Assembly (NCBI GenBank): GCA_963697975.1
Contig: OY969111.1
Coordinates: 4,340,001 to 4,404,000, forward strand
Direction: 5' to 3'
Length of the DNA: 64,000 bases
Source: QHXM01 sp963697975
Lineage (GTDB): Bacteria; Acidobacteriota; Blastocatellia; Pyrinomonadales; Pyrinomonadaceae
How positions within the stretch are numbered: the first letter of the stretch is position 1; each line of letters opens with the position of its first letter. A program made the position numbers and the translations under genes. Positions 43,923-52,244 of the stretch are shown here, piece by piece. The notes beneath the pieces were generated by a model, which had not been told where the DNA came from, searched no databases, and was given only the letters and a program-made list of their open reading frames with translations.

Positions 43923-44860
43923 CTGAGAATCGTCTCGCATACATTTTCCCCGGACAAGGCTCGCAGTATGCAGGAATGGGAAGCGAGCTTGCGGCAAAAT
44001 ATCCTGCCTCCAAACAGGTCTTTGAAGAAGCCGATGACGCGCTCGGGTTTTCCATCTCGCAATTGTGTTTCAGCGGCACGGCTGAAGAATTGCAGCTGAC
44101 GGAGAACACGCAGCCCGCGATTCTAACGACCTCGATTGCCGTCTTGAGGGCAGTTGAAGCAGAAGGCTTGCCCGCGCCTGAGTATGTCGCCGGGCATAGT
44201 CTCGGCGAATACTCGGCGCTCGTCGCCGCCGGAGCGTTGTCGCTCTCCGATGCCGTGCGAACTGTTCGCCTGCGCGGGCGCTTCATGCAGGAGGCCGTCC
44301 CCGTCGGTACGGGCGCGATGGCTGCCGTGATGGGCGCGAATTTGGAGACGGTCACGGAAGCCTGTAATGAGTCGCAAGCTGGCGAAGTCTGTTCGCCCGC
44401 GAACATCAATTCGCCGAATCAAATTGTGATTGCGGGACACGCCGGGGCGGTCGATAGGGCAATCGCGCTACTCAAAGAAAGATGGTCAAAGCGCGCCATC
44501 AAGCTGAACGTGAGCGCCCCTTTCCACTCGGCGTTGATGATGCCTGCCGAGGTAAGGCTCGCGGCTGAGCTTGAAAAGTTGGAGTTCCATGATTTACGTT
44601 TACCGCTCGTCACCAACGTGGATGCAAGCGTCATCACCAAGGGTGAAACGGCGCGCGAGTCGCTTGTCAGGCAAGTTTCTTCGCCTGTGCGCTGGCTGGA
44701 GTCCGTGCAGTTGTTAATTAAAGAAGGCGTCCAGACATTCGTCGAAGTCGGACCCGGCAAAGTCTTATGTGGGCTGGTGCGGCAGATTGAGCGCAGCGCC
44801 AATTGTTTGAATGTTGGAGATGCTGAAAGTTTGGGGAAAGCGGTGATCGGTGATAAGTGA
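43919..44860 (+). CDS. fabD: Malonyl-CoA:ACP transacylase
   Basis: A 313-residue transacylase. FPGQGSQYAGMGSELA (about 10-25) and the nucleophile Ser in VAGHSLGEYSALVAAG (about 87-102) are intact, with the catalytic His in VSAPFHSALM (about 205). The end of the protein (AVIGDK) and its TGA stop are encoded by the start of the TGATAGG repeat. The start overlaps the upstream stop by 4 nt. Confidence 0.96.
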   Translation: MTENRLAYIFPGQGSQYAGMGSELAAKYPASKQVFEEADDALGFSISQLCFSGTAEELQLTENTQPAILTTSIAVLRAVEAEGLPAPEYVAGHSLGEYSALVAAGALSLSDAVRTVRLRGRFMQEAVPVGTGAMAAVMGANLETVTEACNESQAGEVCSPANINSPNQIVIAGHAGAVDRAIALLKERWSKRAIKLNVSAPFHSALMMPAEVRLAAELEKLEFHDLRLPLVTNVDASVITKGETARESLVRQVSSPVRWLESVQLLIKEGVQTFVEVGPGKVLCGLVRQIERSANCLNVGDAESLGKAVIGDK

Positions 44861-44920
44861 TAGGTGATAAGAGAAAGACTTTTATCCCATCACCCATCAC
44901 CCATCACTCATCACTGTTTT
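44839..44920. repeat. Heptamer inverted repeat, TGATAGG family (fabD-acpP junction)
   Basis: Left arm AGCGGTGATCGG TGATAAG TGATAGG TGATAAG; right arm ATCCCATCACCCATCACC and further heptamers, ending CACTGTTTTT. It overlaps the fabD 3' end. A fabG gene would commonly lie here but is absent. Confidence 0.93.
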
Positions 44921-44950
44921 TATACTAATCACAAGAGGAGCACATCGGTT

Positions 44951-45199
44951 ATGCCCGATAATCAAGAGATTGAAACTAAAGTGAAGCAGATCATCGTTGA
45001 CGAACTCGGCGTGGACGAAAACGAAGTCACCCCGAACGCTCGTTTCATTGACGATCTCGGCGCAGACTCGCTCGACACCGTCGAACTCGTCATGCGTTTT
45101 GAAGAAGAGTTCGGGATTGAAATCCCCGACGAGGACGCGGAGAAGATTCAGAGCGTGCGCGATGCCTATAACTACATCGAGCAGCACAAGGCAAAGTAA
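44951..45199 (+). CDS. acpP: Acyl carrier protein
   Basis: An 82-residue acidic carrier. The phosphopantetheine Ser40 is in DDLGADSLDTVEL, followed by VMRFEEEFGIEIPDEDAEKI. The ATG at 44951 is preceded by AGAGGAG at slightly long spacing; the upstream frame is repeat sequence. Carries growing acyl chains for FabD/FabH/FabF encoded around it. Confidence 0.97.
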   Translation: MPDNQEIETKVKQIIVDELGVDENEVTPNARFIDDLGADSLDTVELVMRFEEEFGIEIPDEDAEKIQSVRDAYNYIEQHKAK

Positions 45200-45200
45200 G

Positions 45201-45325
45201 AGCGGTGATAAGTGATAGGAAAGAGCAGTGATAGGTAATGGGTGATAGGTGATAAGAGACGAGCTTTGTTCTTGCCTATCACCTATCACTTATCACCTAT
45301 TACTTCTTTCTCATCACCCATCACT
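45201..45325. repeat. Compound TGATAGG-family element (acpP-fabF junction)
   Basis: Longer than the other copies. It has an initial AGCGGTGATAAG TGATAGG arm, then a second arm AGCAGTGATAGG TAATGGG TGATAGG TGATAAG, a loop, the full right arm CTATCACCTATCACTTATC, and an extra right-arm piece CTCATCACCCATCACT. It looks like one element nested in another. Confidence 0.9.
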
Positions 45326-45339
45326 AAAGGAGATTTATC

Positions 45340-46581
45340 TTGAAACGTCGCGTCGTGGTTACGGGTCTCGGTCTGATTACGCCGGTGGGGAATTCCGTCG
45401 AGGCCACCTGGTCTGCGCTGATGCAGGGTCGCAGCGGCGTGGACTACATCAAGAAGTTCGATGTCGAGAAGTTTTCGGTCAAGTTCGCCGCCGAAGTTAA
45501 AGATTTCGACCCGCTCGATTATGTCGAGAAGAAAGAGGCGCGCAAGATGGGCGCCTTTATTCATTACGCCATCGCCGCTTCAGATGAAGCGCTCAAGGAC
45601 AGCGGACTTGAAATCACGGACGAGAACGCCGAACAGGTCGGGACTTACATCAGCAGCGGCATCGGCGACTTCTGGGCAATCGAGCGCGAGCATTCAAAGC
45701 TTCTTAATGAAGGCCCGCATCGTGTCTCGCCCTTCTTCATCCCGTCGGCCATAGTCAATCTGGCTGCGGGGCAGGTCTCCATTCGTCACGGGGCGAAAGG
45801 GCCAAACTCCGCGACCGCGACCGCCTGCGCGGCGGGCGCACACGCCATCGGCGACAGTTTCAGGATTATCGAGCGCGGCGATGCGGACGTGATGATTTGC
45901 GGCGGCGCTGAGTCCGCAATCACGCCGATGTCTGTCGCAGGCTTCGCCGCGATGCGCGCGCTTTCCACGCGTAACGATGACCCCGTTCACGCGTCTCGCC
46001 CTTTCGAGCGTGACCGCAACGGCTTCGTCATCGGCGAAGGCGCTGGATTAGTCATTCTCGAAGAGTTGGAGTTTGCCAGGCGGCGCGGCGCGCGTATCTA
46101 CGCGGAACTGGTCGGCTATGGAATGACCGCAGACGCTTTTCACATCACGATGCCGGACGAGACGGGTTCTGGCGCAATTCGCGTCATGCAGAAAGCTCTG
46201 AAGGATGCCGGAGTTGAACCCGGCGTGGTGGACTACATCAACGCGCACGGAACGTCCACGCCCTACAACGATAAGTTTGAGACCGCCGCGATTAAGCAAG
46301 CCTTCGGCGAGCACGCCAACAAGCTCGCGGTGAGTTCCACGAAATCCATGACCGGGCATTTGCTCGGCGCGGCTGGCGGCATCGAAGGCGTCTTCTCCGT
46401 GCTGGCGATTCATCACAAGATCGTGCCGCCGACGATCAATTACGTGAACCCTGACCCGGACTGCGATCTCGATTACGTGCCCAACGAGCCGCGCGAGATG
46501 GAAGTCCGCTATGCGCTCTCCAACAGCTTCGGCTTCGGCGGCACAAACGCGGCACTACTTTTCAAAAGATACGAAGAATAG
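45340..46581 (+). CDS. fabF: 3-oxoacyl-ACP synthase II (FabF)
   Basis: A 413-residue KAS II. The start is TTG at 45340 with AAGGAG eight nt upstream. The active-site Cys is in ATACAAGAHAIG (about 165), and the two His are in AHGTSTPYND (about 303) and STKSMTGHLLGAAG (about 340). The C-terminal NSFGFGGTNAALLF loop is intact. It elongates acyl-ACP by condensation with malonyl-ACP. Confidence 0.97.
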   Translation: MKRRVVVTGLGLITPVGNSVEATWSALMQGRSGVDYIKKFDVEKFSVKFAAEVKDFDPLDYVEKKEARKMGAFIHYAIAASDEALKDSGLEITDENAEQVGTYISSGIGDFWAIEREHSKLLNEGPHRVSPFFIPSAIVNLAAGQVSIRHGAKGPNSATATACAAGAHAIGDSFRIIERGDADVMICGGAESAITPMSVAGFAAMRALSTRNDDPVHASRPFERDRNGFVIGEGAGLVILEELEFARRRGARIYAELVGYGMTADAFHITMPDETGSGAIRVMQKALKDAGVEPGVVDYINAHGTSTPYNDKFETAAIKQAFGEHANKLAVSSTKSMTGHLLGAAGGIEGVFSVLAIHHKIVPPTINYVNPDPDCDLDYVPNEPREMEVRYALSNSFGFGGTNAALLFKRYEE

Positions 46582-46660
46582 TGGTCAGTGGTCGGTGGTC
46601 AGTGGTCAGTTAAAAAACTGGCTTTCTCTGACCACTGGCCACCGACCACTGACCACTGAT
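46581..46660. repeat. Heptamer inverted repeat, CAGTGGT family (fabF-etfB junction)
   Basis: Left arm GTGGTCA GTGGTCG GTGGTCA GTGGTCA; right arm TGACCAC TGGCCAC CGACCAC TGACCAC TGA. The etfB ATG follows after two bases. Confidence 0.92.
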
Positions 46661-46661
46661 T

Positions 46662-47435
46662 ATGAAAACAATCGTACTGATGAAGCAGGTCGCCAACAAG
46701 GATGCGATTCTGCGAATTAACAAGGACGCGACGTGGATTGAAGAGGGCGATCTTTCCTACGAGGTCAACGAATCGGACGGCTATGCGTTGGAAGAGGCTC
46801 TGCGCTTGAAAGAGAAGCTCGGCGGTGAAGTCGTCGTTTGTTCAATGGGGCCGCAGCGCATCAAGACAGTTATTAAGGACGCGCTGGCACGCGGCGCTGA
46901 TCGCGCAATTCATGTAGTCGGAGATAATTTGCAGCATCTCTCGCCCTTTGCGGCAGCGAGTATTCTGGCCGATGCGGTGCGCGAGGAGCAGGCCGATCTG
47001 GTGTTGACGGGCTTGCAATCGGACGACTACGGCTACGCGCAGACGGGCGTCATCATGGCAGAGATTTTAGGGATGCCGCACGCGACGATTGTGATTGAGG
47101 TAGATGCTTCCGGTGAGCAGTTGAGAGTCAAACGCGAGCTTGAGAGCGGCTGGTATCAGTGGTACGAGATGCCGAAACCGGCGCTCCTGACGATTCAATC
47201 AGGCATCAGCCAGATTCGCTACGCCACCTTGAAAGGAATCATGGCGGCGAAGAAGAAAGAGATTAAAGAGGTCGTGCCCGACGCCGAAGCCACCTCACGT
47301 CCTTCGCATCAACGCATCGAAAAGATTTACTTTCCACAGAAAACAAAACAGACGCAATTTCTCGGAGGCGGCGACGCGAAAAAAGGCGCAGCCGAATTAG
47401 CCGAGAAGTTGCGAACGGAAGCAAGAGTGATTTAA
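46662..47435 (+). CDS. etfB: Electron transfer flavoprotein subunit beta
   Basis: 257 residues. It opens KTIVLMKQVANKDAILRIN and has the EtfB core NESDGYALEEALRLKEKLGG, LARGADRAIHVV and QADLVLTGLQSDDYGYAQTG. It partners EtfA in carrying electrons from acyl-CoA dehydrogenases, consistent with the thiolase/dehydrogenase genes upstream. The start is two bases after a CAGTGGT repeat, with no Shine-Dalgarno. Confidence 0.94.
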   Translation: MKTIVLMKQVANKDAILRINKDATWIEEGDLSYEVNESDGYALEEALRLKEKLGGEVVVCSMGPQRIKTVIKDALARGADRAIHVVGDNLQHLSPFAAASILADAVREEQADLVLTGLQSDDYGYAQTGVIMAEILGMPHATIVIEVDASGEQLRVKRELESGWYQWYEMPKPALLTIQSGISQIRYATLKGIMAAKKKEIKEVVPDAEATSRPSHQRIEKIYFPQKTKQTQFLGGGDAKKGAAELAEKLRTEARVI

Positions 47436-47437
47436 GA

Positions 47438-47516
47438 GCCGTGATAAGTAATGGGAGATAGGTGATAAGAGGAACCCAAGTTCTTTCCTCTCACCTCTCA
47501 CCCATCACCTATCACC
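47438..47516. repeat. Heptamer inverted repeat, TGATAGG family (etfB-etfA junction)
   Basis: Left arm GCCGTGATAAG TAATGGG AGATAGG TGATAAG; right arm TCTCACCTCTCACCCATC and ACCTATCAC. It is more degenerate than most copies. GAGG just after it serves as the etfA Shine-Dalgarno. Confidence 0.88.
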
Positions 47517-47525
47517 GAGGTACTT

Positions 47526-48506
47526 ATGAGTAACGGGATTCTGGTTTTCGCAGAGCATCGTGCGGGAGTGCTGAATAAAACTTCGTTTGAGGCCATTGCT
47601 GCCGCGCAAGCGTTGGGTGCGGAGTTGCAGCAGGCGGTAATGGCCGTCGTGCTCGGCTCAGGCGCAAGTGGTGTGGCTCAGGAGATCGCGGCTTACGAGG
47701 TGAGCAAGGTCGTTTATGCTGAAAACGAGAAGCTCGCCGATTACACGCCGGATGGATACACGGACGCGATGGAGCGGGTCGTGCGCTCCGTTGATCCGCA
47801 GTATGTGATTTTGCCGCACACGTATCTGGTACGCGATTTCGCTCCGAAACTGGCGGCGCGTTTCAGCAAGGGACTCATCAGCGATTGCATCCGCGCGCAA
47901 GTTGCGGAAAATCGTGTGACGTTTTCACGACGCATCTTTCTAGGCAAGATTGACGCTGATGTGATTTCGGATGGTGAGCCGCCCGTGTTCGCAACTTTCC
48001 AGTCGGGAGCGTACCGGGGAGATCAGGCGACAAAGGGCAGCGGCGCGCAAGTCGAGACGATGAGCGTCGAGGTCGGCGAAGTTCGCATGAAGCCCGAAGC
48101 TCCGTTTCAGGAGGTCAAGCAGGCCGTTGATTTGTCAAAGGCGGATGTGATCGTCGCCATCGGGCGCGGCATCAAGAGCAAGGAGAACATCGCGCTCGCC
48201 GAAAAACTGGCCGAAGCCCTCGGCGGCGACATCGCCGCGTCGCGCCCCATCTGCGACGCCGAATGGCTGCCGATTGATCGCCAGATCGGATCAAGTGGGC
48301 AAACCGTCGCGCCAAAGCTCTACATCGCGCTCGGCATCTCAGGCGCTATTCAGCATCTCGTCGGCATGAAGAACGCAGGCACAATCGTCGCCATCAACAA
48401 AGACCCGGAAGCGCCGATCTTCGATATTGCGGATTATGGAATCGTCGGCGACTTGTTTGAGGCAGTGCCGGTCTTGACCGAAGAGATTAAAAAGCTCAAA
48501 GGTTAA
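47526..48506 (+). CDS. etfA: Electron transfer flavoprotein subunit alpha
   Basis: 326 residues, FAD-binding partner of EtfB. The N-terminal domain begins NGILVFAEHRAGVLNKTSFE. The C-terminal FAD domain shows ADVIVAIGRGIKSKENIALA, ASRPICDAEWLPIDRQIGSSG, KLYIALGISGAIQHLVGM and INKDPEAPIFDIADYGIVGD, all characteristic. Last gene of the plus-strand block. Confidence 0.95.
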   Translation: MSNGILVFAEHRAGVLNKTSFEAIAAAQALGAELQQAVMAVVLGSGASGVAQEIAAYEVSKVVYAENEKLADYTPDGYTDAMERVVRSVDPQYVILPHTYLVRDFAPKLAARFSKGLISDCIRAQVAENRVTFSRRIFLGKIDADVISDGEPPVFATFQSGAYRGDQATKGSGAQVETMSVEVGEVRMKPEAPFQEVKQAVDLSKADVIVAIGRGIKSKENIALAEKLAEALGGDIAASRPICDAEWLPIDRQIGSSGQTVAPKLYIALGISGAIQHLVGMKNAGTIVAINKDPEAPIFDIADYGIVGDLFEAVPVLTEEIKKLKG

Positions 48507-48520
48507 GAGCGACAAACAGA

Positions 48521-48593
48521 GTTCACCACAAAGGCACAAAGGCAGCAAGAAGGAAAGCCAGTCTCTCTTACTGTCTTTGTGCCTTTGTGGTTT
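48521..48593. repeat. Inverted repeat, CACAAAGG type, between convergent genes
   Basis: Left arm CACCACAAAGGCACAAAGG, right arm CCTTTGTGCCTTTGTGG with a TTGTT flank. It sits between convergent etfA and the SCO1 gene and could act as a bidirectional terminator. Confidence 0.85.
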
Positions 48594-48597
48594 GTTA

Positions 48598-49473
48598 CTA
48601 ACCTTTCTCTAACAGAGCGCGAAGGTCGGTTATCACCTCAGACGGTTTCCACTTGTTGCCGGAATAAAGTTTGACCAGCTTCCCATCCGGCGCGATCAGC
48701 GCGGTTTGAAGCGAATGGACAAACTCACCTTTTTCGGGAATATAAGTGAGGCCGAAAAACTGCGCGAGCCTTTTCACTTCCTCCGTCTCTCCCGTCATGA
48801 ATTCCCAATGATTGAAAGTCTCTTTGTCGTAGTTGCCGGTCTGTGACGCGCCGTAGCTGCGCAGAACTTTCGGCGTGTCATGCGCGGGATCGAAGCTGAC
48901 GCTGACGAGATGCGTTTTCTTGTAAAGCGCCTCATCCTTCTGTAACTCACGCTCAATCTCTGCGAAGTTGCTGCTCATCAGGGAGCAATATTCCGGCACG
49001 GGGCAGCGCGTGTAGATGAAGGTCAGAAGAAGCGCGCGACCTTTGTACCCGGCGAGGCGAACGGGCTTGGCGTCCTGATTGACGAGACGAAAATCCGGCA
49101 CGGCGTCGCCCGGTTTCGGCATTGCAGAGCTTTCGGGCGTCGCTGCGGTTTGCGCTGCGCTCTTTTGAACAACGACGACATCTTCGAGCCACGCGGACTC
49201 GTCCGTGACGACGAGCATGGCCTGTACTTGGTCGCCGGGCTTCATCACATCGAGCGGCCACGCGTCTTTCAGCTTAAACGACATCGTCATCGCGTCCATG
49301 AAATCTTTGACCTCCTCATGCGAGATGGTCGCGCTCTGGTTGGCTTTGTCAATGGAGACGATTGTGCCTTTGAACTCGTAACGCTTGCCCTGCACCGCTG
49401 CTGGTTTCGGCTGGCAAGCCAGCAACAGGGCGCATAAAGCCAGGATGAAGAAATTAAGTATGTTTCTTTTCAT
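48598..49473 (-). CDS. SCO1/SenC family lipoprotein with CusF-like domain
   Basis: 291 residues. The N-terminus has a lipoprotein signal (ALCALLLAC, Cys near 20). Residues 30-100 look like a CusF-type copper-binding domain (YEFKGTIVSIDKANQSATISHEEV, FMDAMTMSFKLKD). Residues 120-290 are a SCO1/thioredoxin-like domain (VPDFRLVNQDAKPVRLAGYKG, LLLTFIYTRCPVPEYC). The redox Cys pair is CX5C instead of the classical CX3C. The conserved His is in GEFVHSLQTALI. Probably copper delivery to a cytochrome oxidase outside the window. Confidence 0.88.
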   Translation of the reverse strand: MKRNILNFFILALCALLLACQPKPAAVQGKRYEFKGTIVSIDKANQSATISHEEVKDFMDAMTMSFKLKDAWPLDVMKPGDQVQAMLVVTDESAWLEDVVVVQKSAAQTAATPESSAMPKPGDAVPDFRLVNQDAKPVRLAGYKGRALLLTFIYTRCPVPEYCSLMSSNFAEIERELQKDEALYKKTHLVSVSFDPAHDTPKVLRSYGASQTGNYDKETFNHWEFMTGETEEVKRLAQFFGLTYIPEKGEFVHSLQTALIAPDGKLVKLYSGNKWKPSEVITDLRALLEKG

Positions 49474-49490
49474 TAAGGTGAATCGCTTGT

Positions 49491-52040
49491 TCAGCGGCGC
49501 TTGAGTTGTTCGGTGTAGAGCATCTGGTAGACCCAGTAGTTTGGCAGAACTTTGTAGACGTAATCCTTCGACTGTGTGAAGCCGATTTCGAGCACGTAGC
49601 GGTCGGGGTCGTTTGAGCGAGCGCGAGCCGCCCAGCGCGCGACGTTGTCTTCGCCTCCGTTGTAGGAAGCGGCGACGGCCTGCGGCATATCCGGGAACTG
49701 CCGGAAGAGATTTCCCATGTACTGCGAGCCGAAGAGGACGGCCATGCGCGGATTGTAAAGATCGTCCTGCCGGAAATCCCGTAGGCTCAACTGCTCCGCC
49801 ATCTGGTTGGCCGTCGAGGGAATGAATTGCAGCAGCCCGCGCGCCGCCGCGATGGACTTTGCCTCGGGACGAAAGCGCGATTCCTGCCGCATGATGGAAA
49901 GCACGAAGCGCGGGTCAACTCCGCGTGCAGGTGCGTATTCAATGAGCGCCTCGGCGTAGGGCGCAGGATAGAGCAACTCGACCATCTCGCGCGGGGCGAG
50001 TTCCAGAAGATAATCAGCCGGAACTTTCTTCCACAGCGGCTCGGCATAGCGCACGGCGTGGTTGGCATTGTCGCCGCGCTTGTAAAGAACTGCGAGCGTG
50101 TATGCCTCATCGCGCGAGAGTGAAGAAGACGCGGCTGGCGCAGCGGGTTGTTTCTCAGGCGGAGATGGATTGTCTTTTCCGGTGACGGGCGCATCCTGTG
50201 CAGGACTCTTGTCAGAAGGTGCTTCCACGCTGCCGGAAGCTTTTTCGGCCACCGCCATCTCCGGCACGCCTTCGTCGTAGAGTCCCAGAAAAAGAAGCTC
50301 GTCTGCCAACGCCTGATGTGTTGGCGAAACGTTCGGGTTAACCTGACCATTCGTGAGAACGTTTTGTCTCCCGACGGGAATGAGACGAGGAATCGGAAGG
50401 TTGCTATACGCGGGAAGCGAATCGTAGGCACGACGCGCAATCTCCAGTAATTCGTTTCTGAGCGCTTCGTCGTCAGTCAGCCGGAGAGCGCTTTGCGCCG
50501 CGCGTCGTGCCTCTTCGTATTGCCTGTTGCCGATTGCCTTCTGCGCCTCGGCGCGCAGGGCTTCGGCTCGCGCCAGAATGCTGCTGCGCGATTTCGCGTT
50601 CGCCGCCAGAGCGCGCAGACGGCGCGTCGCTCGCCCGCCGTAATACTCATTGCGACCGTCGGGAATCAAGAGGTAAGCGTTGATGGCATCTTCGGTGCGT
50701 CCCAGTTGTTCGAGCAAGTAAGCGCGTAGGTATGCGACCTCGGTTTGATTGGTGCTACCGGGAATGCTCGCGCTGCCGAGATTCGATTCCGCGCGGAGCG
50801 CATCGAAATCCGCGAGCGCCTTGTCCCAGTCGCCTTGCGCCAGATGAATCCGCGCCTGCGAGAAGAGAGCGAGCGTGGCTGTAAGCTGCCCCTTGAATCG
50901 CGCGCGTGCCTTCTCGACCCATGAAAGGGCGTCGGCGTCGCGGCCTGCGTCGCGCAGCGTGTCTATGATGTTGAGATAGGCGCGCTCAAGCGTCGTGCCT
51001 GTGCCGTAGCGTTCGATGATGCTCTGGTAGGCGGCGAGGGATTCATCAAAACGTTTCAAGCGCGCCAGCGAGGCAGCGTAATAGCCCAGAGCGTCGCGCG
51101 CGTTGGCGCTCTCAGGATATTCTTTGGCGACGCGCTGGAAATAGGGAAGGGCGTCCGTGAAATTCCTCTCCTGATAGAAACCGCGCGCGATCATATAGAG
51201 AGCTTCGGGCACGCTCGCGCTCCTTTCATAACGCTCGACGATTGCCGCGTAGTGTCGGCGCGCGCCTGCGAAGTCTCGATTGAAGTTGTAAATTTGAGCG
51301 CGTCTGAGGTGTTCGCTCTCGGCAAGCTGCGGCGCGTTCCTGAGCGCGGCGTCTTCGCCTCCGCTATCGAGTATGTCCAGACCGCGCACGCCGGAGAGCG
51401 CGAAATCGTCCGGCTGCGCCGGGTTGGGCAACTGCGAGACCAGAAGGCTAAAAGCCTCGCGCGCGGCCTCCTTTTGATTGCTTCTGAGATAGGCTTCGCC
51501 GATGAGAGCCTGTGCTTCGCGCGCAGATGCGTTACCTGTGGCGGAGCCGCGCGGGCGAAGCGTCTGGATTGCTGACGTGTAATCGCGGCTCTCAAAAAAG
51601 CTCTCGCCGAGACGCGCTGTGGCGGCATCGCGCAATAAACTCGTCGGCGCGATTGCCATAAGCTGGCGCAGCTTCTCGCGCTCAAGCGGAAGATCTCCCA
51701 CCGCTCGCGCCTGTTGAGCCAGATGCCAGAGGGCGTATTGCGAGAGCAGGGAATTACGCGCGACGACCTGTTGGTAGTGGGCTTGCGCTGCCGTCGGGTT
51801 TCCGAGCCGTTCGGAGAGACGGGCGAGCAGGTAATCGTAGTTGTTCAGCGCAAAGCCTGCCGGGTCGGCAGCTCGTAACGATTGAAGCTCCGGGACAGCC
51901 GAGAAATAATCGCCTTTATCAATGGCCGCGCGAATGCGCTCGTGGCGTTCGCGTGCCTGTTGAGCGTGAACAGCATGACCAGAGAGAAGCAAAAAGAGAG
52001 AGGCTGCGACGAGGATGCTGGGCTTGTGCTGTTTCGGCAT
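49491..52040 (-). CDS. Lytic transglycosylase (SLT) with N-terminal TPR superhelix
   Basis: About 849 residues from the ATG at 52040 (MPKQHKPSILVAASLFLLLS), which gives a clean signal peptide ending GHAVHAQQ. A TTG at 52076 or an ATG at 52064 would add up to 12 residues. Residues 30-500 are helical TPR-like repeats (tol/pal YbgF-like: EALYMIARGFYQERNFTDALPYF). A Pro/Lys linker follows near 610-650, and the C-terminal 170 residues are an SLT domain with catalytic Glu in SIMRQESRFRPEAKS, ARGLLQFIPSTA and AVAASYNGGEDNVARW. Periplasmic murein cleavage, similar in layout to Slt70. Confidence 0.9.
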   Translation of the reverse strand: MPKQHKPSILVAASLFLLLSGHAVHAQQARERHERIRAAIDKGDYFSAVPELQSLRAADPAGFALNNYDYLLARLSERLGNPTAAQAHYQQVVARNSLLSQYALWHLAQQARAVGDLPLEREKLRQLMAIAPTSLLRDAATARLGESFFESRDYTSAIQTLRPRGSATGNASAREAQALIGEAYLRSNQKEAAREAFSLLVSQLPNPAQPDDFALSGVRGLDILDSGGEDAALRNAPQLAESEHLRRAQIYNFNRDFAGARRHYAAIVERYERSASVPEALYMIARGFYQERNFTDALPYFQRVAKEYPESANARDALGYYAASLARLKRFDESLAAYQSIIERYGTGTTLERAYLNIIDTLRDAGRDADALSWVEKARARFKGQLTATLALFSQARIHLAQGDWDKALADFDALRAESNLGSASIPGSTNQTEVAYLRAYLLEQLGRTEDAINAYLLIPDGRNEYYGGRATRRLRALAANAKSRSSILARAEALRAEAQKAIGNRQYEEARRAAQSALRLTDDEALRNELLEIARRAYDSLPAYSNLPIPRLIPVGRQNVLTNGQVNPNVSPTHQALADELLFLGLYDEGVPEMAVAEKASGSVEAPSDKSPAQDAPVTGKDNPSPPEKQPAAPAASSSLSRDEAYTLAVLYKRGDNANHAVRYAEPLWKKVPADYLLELAPREMVELLYPAPYAEALIEYAPARGVDPRFVLSIMRQESRFRPEAKSIAAARGLLQFIPSTANQMAEQLSLRDFRQDDLYNPRMAVLFGSQYMGNLFRQFPDMPQAVAASYNGGEDNVARWAARARSNDPDRYVLEIGFTQSKDYVYKVLPNYWVYQMLYTEQLKRR

Positions 52041-52244
52041 GGGGGAATTATCGTTTAGTCTCATTGAATAACTCAAGCAGCGTTAAAAAGTGGAGGGTTT
52101 AATTATTCTTGGATGCGATGGGCATGGTATTTCAGCGCAGAGGGCAAAGAGGAGCATGGAGAATCGAACTAGCAAATACCCAATTACCCTCAACTATATA
52201 TCACTATCACCTACAAACGTTTCGTTGGAAACTGCGGGAGCTTA

